From: Treponema sp.
Lineage (GTDB): Bacteria; Spirochaetota; Spirochaetia; Treponematales; Treponemataceae
DNA: 6,077 bases
Reading direction: 5' to 3'
Assembly: GCA_012513125.1 (NCBI GenBank)
Contig: JAAZCS010000334.1
Span: 1 to 6,077 of the forward strand
Shown here piece by piece: positions 1-5,745 of this stretch. The translations under genes and the position numbers were made by a program. Under the pieces are notes generated by a model that did no database searches, had not been told where the DNA came from, and worked only from the letters and a program-made list of their open reading frames with translations. Each line of letters starts with the position of its first letter. Position 1 is the stretch's first letter.

Positions 1-542
1 CAAGAATTTTGGGCATGGGAGATATAGTTTCCCTTGTAGAAAAAGCTCAAGAAACTGTTGATGAAGAACAAGCACTAAAACTACAGAAAAAGTTAAGCAG
101 AAATGAATTCACATTACAAGATATGCTTGAGCAATTTCAGCAAGTTAAAAAAATGGGTTCTTTGCAATCCATCATGGATATGATGCCTGGAATGGCAAAT
201 ATGTCTGGGCAAATGGATACTGCTGGGTTGAAACATCAAGAAGCAATTATTCAATCAATGACTTATAAAGAAAGATTAAATCACTTGATTATTGGACCTT
301 CTAGAAGAAAACGAATTGCTAAGGGGTCAGGTACAAGTGTTGCTGAAGTAAATAAATTGATTAAGCAATTTGAAAAAACAAAATTGATGATGAAAAAAGT
401 CACAAGAAATAAGGGGCTTCAAGTAAAATTGATGAATCAAATGGGAATGAATCCAAATGATTTGTCTGGACTTTCGGGAATGAATCCTAATGGTTTTGAT
501 ATGAGTAAGCTAGGTGATCTTTCAAAAATGTTCAAACGATAA
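1..542 (+). CDS. ffh: Signal recognition particle protein Ffh, C-terminal part (5' end outside window)
   Basis: Ffh is the SRP GTPase. It binds 4.5S RNA and hydrophobic signal sequences of nascent chains, then docks with FtsY to deliver ribosomes to the membrane translocon. The reading frame is open to the left edge: codons from base 3 read R-I-L-G-M-G-D-I-V-S-L-V-E-K-A-Q, the conserved end of the NG GTPase domain. The M domain follows, with a Met-rich finger-loop segment around bases 175-225 (MDMMPGMANMSGQ) and the SRP-RNA-binding helix-turn-helix around bases 260-400 (YKERLNHLIIGPSRRKRIAKGSG, then EVNKLIKQF). A Met/Gly/Asn-rich tail ends in K-M-F-K-R before TAA. The TTG at base 9 is an internal Leu codon, not a start. 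The GTPase P-loop region is not in the window. The identity is secure. Confidence 0.96.
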   Translation, partial: RILGMGDIVSLVEKAQETVDEEQALKLQKKLSRNEFTLQDMLEQFQQVKKMGSLQSIMDMMPGMANMSGQMDTAGLKHQEAIIQSMTYKERLNHLIIGPSRRKRIAKGSGTSVAEVNKLIKQFEKTKLMMKKVTRNKGLQVKLMNQMGMNPNDLSGLSGMNPNGFDMSKLGDLSKMFKR

Positions 543-1265
543 TCAAGGTACAACAAGAACTGAAAAAGTTCTGCCGTCAGCAGTATAAACTTTGTCTAAA
601 TTTGTGTTATCAGTTAGCGGTTTTAAACCTTCATAATAATTGTAATAATATTTGCCAGATGGAAGTGGAAGTTCAAATTCGTATAGTCCTGGTTGTGTTT
701 CTTTCATTTGGTAAATCCATGGATCCCAAGAAGTAAATGTTCCAGACAAATATAGCTTTAAATTACTTTGCCCTTTATAGATGAAACGAACATATTCTGA
801 ATTAATTGGGGCTGTCCGAACAATAATGCTTCTTGCATCTTCAACTTTAGAAAAATATAGATTCATGTTGTCATCATAATATGTGTTTGAATTTAATGGA
901 TCGGATGTCCATATTCCATCGATTACCAATCTGTAATTTAATTCTGTTAATTTATGTTCGCGTTTGTAACAATAGAATAAAAACTGTCTAGATTTAATGT
1001 TATCTTCATTGTTTCTTGAAAAAACAGAAAATGAATGGACTTTTTTATAATTTTCATGGCTAAATGCAATTCCTACATTTGCATATTTTTTATCTGCTGT
1101 GAAAATTATATATTCATCGGTTATCTTAGGTTCACCTGGTTCAGAAATTTCATGAAGGAGTTTATCTAATTCAAAAGGTTGATAATTTACTTCTTCTGCT
1201 GAATAAATAACTGATGTTAAACAGCTAAAAAAAATTGATATAAGCAAAAATTTTCTTAATTTCAT
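543..1265 (-). CDS. Secreted protein with AMPK/CBM48-type glycogen-binding domain(s)
   Basis: This 240-aa protein starts with a basic n-region and hydrophobic core (MKLRKFLLISIFFSCLTSVI), a clear export signal. Cys15 follows F-F-S, so a relaxed spirochaetal lipobox is possible; signal peptidase I cleavage near residues 22-23 is the alternative. Residues 160-240 look like an AMPK/isoamylase early-set (CBM48) beta-sandwich: LYLSGTFTSWDPW at 171-183, then GLYEFELPLPSGKYYYNYYEG at 193-213, matching the family pattern L-x-G-x-F-x-x-W ... G-x-(Y/W) ... L-P-x-G-x-Y-x-Y. Residues 111-123 (YRLVIDGIWTSDP) resemble the end of another such domain. No catalytic domain is visible, so it is probably a polysaccharide- or protein-binding envelope protein; substrate unknown. 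ATG at 1265 is the first possible start, because an in-frame TAA lies 3 nt upstream. No clear Shine-Dalgarno is seen. Its TGA abuts the ffh stop. Confidence 0.8.
   Translation of the reverse strand: MKLRKFLLISIFFSCLTSVIYSAEEVNYQPFELDKLLHEISEPGEPKITDEYIIFTADKKYANVGIAFSHENYKKVHSFSVFSRNNEDNIKSRQFLFYCYKREHKLTELNYRLVIDGIWTSDPLNSNTYYDDNMNLYFSKVEDARSIIVRTAPINSEYVRFIYKGQSNLKLYLSGTFTSWDPWIYQMKETQPGLYEFELPLPSGKYYYNYYEGLKPLTDNTNLDKVYTADGRTFSVLVVP
556..572. terminator. Small stem-loop just past the ffh/secreted-protein junction, possible weak terminator
   Basis: AGAACT (556-561) and AGTTCT (567-572) form a perfect 6-bp stem with a 5-nt A-rich loop. It lies 13 nt beyond the ffh stop and inside the last codons of the opposing gene. 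On the + strand no T-tract follows (GCCGTC), so it is not a standard terminator for ffh. On the - strand it is followed by TGTTGTACCTT, which is only moderately T-rich. With no intergenic space here, this is the only nearby hairpin found. A function is inference, and a chance hairpin is quite possible. Confidence 0.22.
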
Positions 1266-1293
1266 GTTTTAATTTTCGGTTTATGTAAAAAAA

Positions 1294-1345
1294 ACTTAAG
1301 AGTAATGTATTCAATTCTACAATATATAGAATATTCTTCTTAAGT
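1294..1345. repeat. Imperfect inverted repeat between divergent genes
   Basis: ACTTAAGA at 1294-1301 is exactly complementary to TCTTAAGT at 1338-1345. Inside them, TATTC at 1308-1312 pairs with GAATA at 1329-1333. Each outer arm holds the palindrome CTTAAG, and the two copies are 44 bp apart, about four helical turns. The repeat sits in the only divergent promoter region of the window, so it could be an operator pair. In DNA this AT-rich an 8-bp match can easily arise by chance. The right arm overlaps the sigma-28-like candidate. Confidence 0.3.
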
Positions 1346-1351
1346 CGATAC
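1325..1351 (+). promoter_or_regulatory. Candidate sigma-28 (FliA-type) promoter for the flagellar collar gene
   Basis: GTCGATAC at 1344-1351 matches the sigma-28 -10 consensus GCCGATAA at 6 of 8 positions, including the core CGATA. Exactly 15 bp upstream, TATA at 1325-1328 matches the -35 core TAAA at 3 of 4. Transcription would start near base 1358 and give a leader of about 50 nt before the ATG at 1411. Sigma-28 controls flagellar genes in treponemes, which suits the downstream product. The -35 match is weak and AT-rich sequence gives many partial hits, so this is a candidate only. Confidence 0.3.
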
Positions 1352-1396
1352 AAATATATTCCGTTCATAATAGTATAAAAAAATTATAAATTAAGG

Positions 1397-1407
1397 TATA
1401 ATATAAT
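1397..1407 (+). promoter_or_regulatory. Two overlapping TATAAT -10-like hexamers immediately before flcA
   Basis: TATAAT occurs at 1397-1402 and again at 1402-1407, sharing one T. If used as a sigma-70 -10 element, transcription would begin at or within the start codon at 1411 and make a leaderless or near-leaderless mRNA. No good TTGACA-like -35 sits 16-18 bp upstream; the 17-bp position reads TATAAA. The weak ribosome-binding match AAGG at 1393-1396 is 14 nt from the ATG, longer than usual. The hexamers could simply reflect AT-rich sequence. Confidence 0.3.
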
Positions 1408-1410
1408 AAA

Positions 1411-4400
1411 ATGCCAGGTCTAAGTCAGCTTAAACAATTTAATAAGGATATTCTTTCTCTAGGAGACGAACTAACTCTTCGCGCAAATCGTAGCGAGCAA
1501 CCTGTAAAAGTTGATATACCAAAGTCAATAAAAGATGTAAATGACTCAGAAGATTTTGTACTTGGAATGCCTGAAGTTGAAGTGGATGTTGTTGAAACTC
1601 CTATTGATGATGATTTATCTGATTTAACTGGAATTATTTCTTCTGATAAGTCTGATAAAAAAGAACAAAGTCCATCCCAACCTGCTTTTCAAGCACCGGA
1701 TTTGTCATCAATTCTTTCTCCAATAGATTCTCCTAGTGAGGAGGAAACTCAAGATATTCCAGATTTATCTCAATTTATGGAACCAGAGGAAGTAGTACCG
1801 GAAGAGCCTGCAGAACCAGAAGAAGTATCAATAGCTGATATGGGGCTTGATGCACTTTTATCAGGATCTGGGTTTGATGGCTCGGATGGTTCTGAGATAC
1901 AAGAAGAATCAGAATCGGAAGAAGAGCCTGCTGAAGATTTTATAAATGATGGAAACGAGCAGAAAGTATCAGAATTAGAAGATGACATTCATAATCTAGA
2001 AAAAAAAGAAGAATCTGAGGAAAAACAGAAAATTTCAGGTGATGCTCTTTCTTTGGATGAAATTGGTTTAGACAATGATGATTTAGATGATGTTGATGAA
2101 ATTAGTGAAGCAGATGAAATAGAAGATGCTGAAGAACCAGCTGAAATAGAAGAAAATGAATCACTAAAAGAGCAAGAAAAACCAGAAATTGATGGTTTGG
2201 ATTCTTTTGAAGAAGAAAGCGAAGACTTAAAAGATGAAAATAAAGATGAAAACAAAAATGAATCAGATAGTGAAATTAGTGATTTAGATGATATTCCTGA
2301 TTTTGAAGAAACTGAGTCGATAAATGAAACTGATTCCGCTGACAATTCACAAGAAACTAACTCTGACACTAGTGCCGATGATAATTTTAGTCTTCCAGAT
2401 GATTTGGGGGATTTTAATATACCTGATGCACCAGATAATTTTGAAAATACCGATGACTCAACTGCTAGTGGCTTGGAGGATGAGAATGGAATTCCTCAAG
2501 GTTTATTTAATATTGACGATTTGGACAGCACTGATGATGATAAATCAAATGAGCCAATTGATGATGAAAAAAATGTATCAGAAGACTCTTCTAATAATGA
2601 TGATTTTAATTTAGATGATATTCCTGATTTTACGGAAAATGTTGAATCTGAATCATCCACAGAAAATATTGATGGAAATTCTAATAAAAGTGATAATCTT
2701 GATGATTTAGGTGATTTAGGTGATTTTAATCTTGATAATATAGGTTCAGCTTCTGTAAAAAATGAAGGTAATTCAGATTCTAACGGTTTGGCGACTCCGG
2801 ATTTGGAAATTCCTGACTTTGATGATGAGACTAATTTAGACTCTGGTGAAAGTGGAGACGGTTTAGAGTCAACGGAACCTCTTGAAGTTTTTGATACAAC
2901 AGGAATGGAAGATGTTGATTTTGGAATTCCAGAAACAGATTCTAAATTGTCAGACAGCGAAACCGATTTTGAACTTGGCAAAGAAGATGAATTTCCGATG
3001 GAAGGAAGTGATTTTGAAATTCCAGGATTCTCCGATGTTTCTACTGCAAAAGAAGAAAAGAAAAGTACTGTTTTAAAAAGTTCAAAAGATAAAGAAAAGA
3101 AAGAAAATGATAAAAAACTCGAAGAACTTCCTCCAAATACATTAACTGATGAACAATACAAAACTTTCTTAAAAAATTTAAATGATTATCCATTGAATGT
3201 TAGGCTAGCTTTTGAAGATTTAATTGTAAAAGATGAATTTACAGATGATGCTGAATTTGAAATAATAGAAAAAATTCTGAATAAGGCCCCAACACGACAA
3301 GTAGCTTCTCTTCTTGAAAAAATGCTTGATATAACGATTCCGGTTCCACGCGATTTTGAACATAGAACTGCAGCTGAATATGAAGCATATAAAAAATCAC
3401 TTCAATATCAACTTAGAAATAAAATAATTCCAGGAATTTTAATTGGAATCTTATTGATTTTGGTTGGTATTGCTCTATTCTCATTTTCAAAAAATTGTAT
3501 TTACACACCAATAAAAGCGAATAGTCTTTATAAACAAGGATATGTTCTTTTACAGAGCGATGAATATACTCAATCTGAAATGAAATTTAATGAAGCTGTT
3601 AAATATAGATTGAGCAAAAAATGGTTTTTCAATTATGCTAGAGGTTATAGAGAGCATAAACAGTATCAGCGTTCAGAAAAAATGTACTCAAATATATTGA
3701 AAGCATTTAATCATGATAAAACTGCTGGTTTGGAATACGCTAAAATGGAAATGGATGATTTATCCAACTATGAAAAGGCAGAAGAAATATTACGTCGTGA
3801 AGTTCTTGACTACCATATAAATGATAAAGATGGAATATTAATGCTTGGAGATAATTATCTTGAATGGGGCACTGAAAAAGATAATGAAAAATTGGAGTTG
3901 GCACGAGAACAATATGCTACATTAATCCAACTGTATAAACCAAACAATTTGTATTTATCAAGAATGATGAGGTATTTTATTAGAACAAATAATTTAAGGG
4001 AAGTTCTTCAAGTTGAACCTAATTTCCAAAAAGATGATTCATTGAGTTCGGAAGATTGGACAGAATTGAGTGGTTTTCTTTTTGATAAATATTATGGTGA
4101 GTTAGCTCCTTCTGACGAATATTTACGATATGAAATTGATGGATTACGAAGAAAGCTTATGACCGCAGTAAGAACAAATCCTAAAAATCCTACAGCGTTG
4201 TATAATCTATCAAAATATTTTATAAAAACAGATGAAAATGACAGAATTGAGTCAACTTTACAAAATGCTATAGATATGTATAACAAGGCTGACAAACTAA
4301 AACCAAGGGATATTTACAAATATATTGATTCATTTAAATTACTTGGTGAGAATTATGTGAAAAAGCAAGATTATTTAAAGGCTCAGGAACAATATACAGA

Positions 4401-5115
4401 AGGATTGTCTTTGTATAATATTGAAAAAGATAATGCTGGATTCAAGGGCTCAAAGGATGTAGGTGAATTATATTCTGATTTAGCTGATATTAACTATTTT
4501 ATTTCTGGAAATTATGATGATGCATTTGATAACTATACTAATGCAATAGAATTGAATTATGACAACCCATCTATTCGCTATCGAATTGGATATATGCAAT
4601 ATAAAAATAAGAATTATTCTGAAGCTTTAGGTTCATTTATGAAAGCTGGAGAAGGAAACATTAAAGAAAAGAATTTAATGTTGTCAATGGCAAACACATT
4701 AACACAAAGAAATGATTATTATGCATCAGAAGGTTATTATGGAAAACTTATTGATTATCTTGATGAGGAAATTGCTAGTAAAGGAATTGTGTTCCCACAA
4801 GTTAACAAAGATGATTATGATTTAGTGCAAACGTATCTTCATGCAGCAAATAATTATGGAGTTACTTTGTATCGTTTGGCAAAAAGAACAGGTAATAGTG
4901 GTTTGAATGCTGAAGCAGTTGTTCAATTATCACAATCGGTTAGAGCTTGGGATGCATTAACAAGAAATCAAGAAACAATGGTAAGATTAGAAGGAAGTAA
5001 TTTGGCTGCAGAGAATATTAAATATATTTCAAACCCAGTTTCTTCATTTGAACCTACAATTTATACAGAAATTCCAAAAGTATTGAAAAAATCTGAAAAT
5101 ATTAATAATCAATAG
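1411..5115 (+). CDS. flcA: Periplasmic flagellar collar protein FlcA-like (acidic N-terminal arm, one membrane span, periplasmic TPR array)
   Basis: FlcA is a membrane-anchored TPR protein of the collar around the spirochaete periplasmic flagellar motor, needed for collar and stator assembly in Borrelia. Here 1234 aa show five parts: a basic/mixed N-terminal block at 1-45 (MPGLSQLKQF ...); an extremely Asp/Glu/Ser/Asn-rich stretch at about 46-545 with repeated I-P-D-F-like motifs; a Lys-rich linker at 547-569; a probable helical domain at 571-670; and one membrane span at 672-692 (IIPGILIGILLILVGIALFSF). TPR-like helical repeats follow at about 703-736, 738-771, 928-961, 972-1005, 1019-1052 and 1053-1086. 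With no signal peptide, and basic residues before the span, the arm should be cytoplasmic and the TPRs periplasmic. Cys696 is the only cysteine, and no Trp occurs before 738. ATG at 1411 is the first possible start: an in-frame TAA lies at 1399-1401. The FlcA name rests on architecture and remembered N-terminal similarity; a generic TPR protein is the alternative. Confidence 0.72.
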   Translation: MPGLSQLKQFNKDILSLGDELTLRANRSEQPVKVDIPKSIKDVNDSEDFVLGMPEVEVDVVETPIDDDLSDLTGIISSDKSDKKEQSPSQPAFQAPDLSSILSPIDSPSEEETQDIPDLSQFMEPEEVVPEEPAEPEEVSIADMGLDALLSGSGFDGSDGSEIQEESESEEEPAEDFINDGNEQKVSELEDDIHNLEKKEESEEKQKISGDALSLDEIGLDNDDLDDVDEISEADEIEDAEEPAEIEENESLKEQEKPEIDGLDSFEEESEDLKDENKDENKNESDSEISDLDDIPDFEETESINETDSADNSQETNSDTSADDNFSLPDDLGDFNIPDAPDNFENTDDSTASGLEDENGIPQGLFNIDDLDSTDDDKSNEPIDDEKNVSEDSSNNDDFNLDDIPDFTENVESESSTENIDGNSNKSDNLDDLGDLGDFNLDNIGSASVKNEGNSDSNGLATPDLEIPDFDDETNLDSGESGDGLESTEPLEVFDTTGMEDVDFGIPETDSKLSDSETDFELGKEDEFPMEGSDFEIPGFSDVSTAKEEKKSTVLKSSKDKEKKENDKKLEELPPNTLTDEQYKTFLKNLNDYPLNVRLAFEDLIVKDEFTDDAEFEIIEKILNKAPTRQVASLLEKMLDITIPVPRDFEHRTAAEYEAYKKSLQYQLRNKIIPGILIGILLILVGIALFSFSKNCIYTPIKANSLYKQGYVLLQSDEYTQSEMKFNEAVKYRLSKKWFFNYARGYREHKQYQRSEKMYSNILKAFNHDKTAGLEYAKMEMDDLSNYEKAEEILRREVLDYHINDKDGILMLGDNYLEWGTEKDNEKLELAREQYATLIQLYKPNNLYLSRMMRYFIRTNNLREVLQVEPNFQKDDSLSSEDWTELSGFLFDKYYGELAPSDEYLRYEIDGLRRKLMTAVRTNPKNPTALYNLSKYFIKTDENDRIESTLQNAIDMYNKADKLKPRDIYKYIDSFKLLGENYVKKQDYLKAQEQYTEGLSLYNIEKDNAGFKGSKDVGELYSDLADINYFISGNYDDAFDNYTNAIELNYDNPSIRYRIGYMQYKNKNYSEALGSFMKAGEGNIKEKNLMLSMANTLTQRNDYYASEGYYGKLIDYLDEEIASKGIVFPQVNKDDYDLVQTYLHAANNYGVTLYRLAKRTGNSGLNAEAVVQLSQSVRAWDALTRNQETMVRLEGSNLAAENIKYISNPVSSFEPTIYTEIPKVLKKSENINNQ
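2282..2631 (+). repeat. Perfect 23-bp in-frame direct repeat inside the acidic arm
   Basis: The same 23 bases occur at 2282-2304 and 2609-2631, beginning ATTTAGATGATATTC and ending CTGATTTT. The copies are 327 bp apart, exactly 109 codons, and both encode L-D-D-I-P-D-F. Recombination or slippage between them would delete 109 residues without shifting frame. Identity at third codon positions suggests recent duplication or simply strong codon bias (GAT, ATT, TTT); protein-level copies of the motif elsewhere are more diverged. Confidence 0.75.
2704..2721 (+). repeat. Tandem 9-bp repeat, two units, in the acidic arm
   Basis: GATTTAGGT is present twice in tandem (2704-2712 and 2713-2721) and is followed by the related GATTTTAAT. 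It encodes D-L-G D-L-G D-F-N. The unit is three codons long, so change by replication slippage would keep the frame. It is one visible example of how the low-complexity arm could expand or contract. Confidence 0.7.
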
Positions 5116-5118
5116 GGA
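5114..5118 (+). promoter_or_regulatory. Ribosome binding site overlapping the flcA stop codon
   Basis: AGGGA at 5114-5118 overlaps the last two bases of the flcA TAG stop and lies 6 nt before the ATG at 5125. This is a normal Shine-Dalgarno spacing and fixes the start of the downstream gene. The overlap suggests translational coupling, with ribosomes finishing flcA re-initiating on the kinase-like gene. No promoter is seen in the 9-nt gap. Confidence 0.7.
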
Positions 5119-5124
5119 AAATTC

Positions 5125-5736
5125 ATGGATAATCATTTTTACAATGGAATTCTTGCTAATCAAAAAAGAAATAATATTATTAAGGAAATATTTCGGAAAA
5201 GTATTCATTTATGCAGTGCATTAGTTCCTTTGTTTTTAAAGATACAATACTGGTTTACTATTTCTTTATTATTTTTAGCTTTGATAATTTACATTATTAG
5301 TGAGATTTTGCGTCGTAAAGGAAAAACTATTCCAATAATTTCAAAGATTACAGAAACAGCAGCTAGAAAACGAGACGAAAATAAATTTGTTTTAGGACCA
5401 GTAACTCTTGTATCGGGAATTTTACTTGCATCATTGATATTGCCTTTGGATTGTGCAACTATTGGAATATATGCTTTATCATTTGGTGATGGTCTTGCAA
5501 GTTTAATTGGAAAACTAATTGGTAGAGTTGTTATCCCTGGAACAAATGGAAAAACAGTTGCAGGAAGCTTAACTTGTTTTTTTGCGGTATTTATTTCTGC
5601 CTTTTTGTTCTGTCATAATTGTCTAATATCATTAATTTTAGGAACATTTGCGATGTTTATTGAAGTTCTTCCATTAAAAGATTTTGATAATCTCGTTATC
5701 CCAATTTTTATTGGTTCCATCTATTTTTTGTTGTAG
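5125..5736 (+). CDS. Polyprenol/diacylglycerol kinase family membrane protein (SEC59/DGK1/VTE5-like)
   Basis: This 203-aa integral membrane protein resembles the CTP-dependent lipid-alcohol kinases (dolichol kinase SEC59, yeast diacylglycerol kinase DGK1, plant phytol kinase VTE5) and the related CDP-diacylglycerol synthases. Family landmarks appear in order: EIFRKSIHL at 21-29; a GPVTLVSGILLASLIL membrane segment at 91-106; the nucleotide-binding signature FGDGLASLIGKLIGR at 120-134; NGKTVAGSLTCF at 141-152; and a C-terminal E-x-L-P-x-K-D-x-D-N-L segment at 180-190. About six or seven hydrophobic spans are visible. The likely reaction is phosphorylation of a lipid alcohol (polyprenol, diacylglycerol or a salvaged isoprenoid alcohol) at the inner membrane; the substrate cannot be read from sequence. 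The length is normal for bacterial members. It is probably co-transcribed with flcA, 9 nt upstream, though no functional tie between the two is established. Confidence 0.82.
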   Translation: MDNHFYNGILANQKRNNIIKEIFRKSIHLCSALVPLFLKIQYWFTISLLFLALIIYIISEILRRKGKTIPIISKITETAARKRDENKFVLGPVTLVSGILLASLILPLDCATIGIYALSFGDGLASLIGKLIGRVVIPGTNGKTVAGSLTCFFAVFISAFLFCHNCLISLILGTFAMFIEVLPLKDFDNLVIPIFIGSIYFLL

Positions 5737-5745
5737 ACAAATATT

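Noticed and set aside
9..11. TTG as the start of a short 177-aa protein
   Set aside because: The frame is open upstream, and codons before it (R-I) belong to the conserved Ffh motif R-I-L-G-M-G-D, so this is an internal leucine.
1287..1294. Run of eight A residues upstream of the leftward gene, considered as a terminator T-tract
   Set aside because: No GC-rich stem adjoins it, and it lies in a divergent promoter region where no transcript should end.
2324..3076. Shifted + strand open frames at 2324-2614 and 2882-3076
   Set aside because: Both are Ile/Met/Leu/Lys-rich shadows in another frame of the same acidic coding region, with no start signals and no recognisable protein.
1770..3161. Three long Ser-rich open frames on the - strand (1770-1988, 1989-2369, 2496-3161)
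   Set aside because: They are complements of the Asp/Glu-rich plus-strand frame: GAx codons read backwards give TCx serine codons. They lack ribosome sites and any domain.
4092..4295. 67-aa open frame on the - strand
   Set aside because: It lies wholly inside the TPR-coding part of the collar gene, with no upstream signals and no family resemblance.
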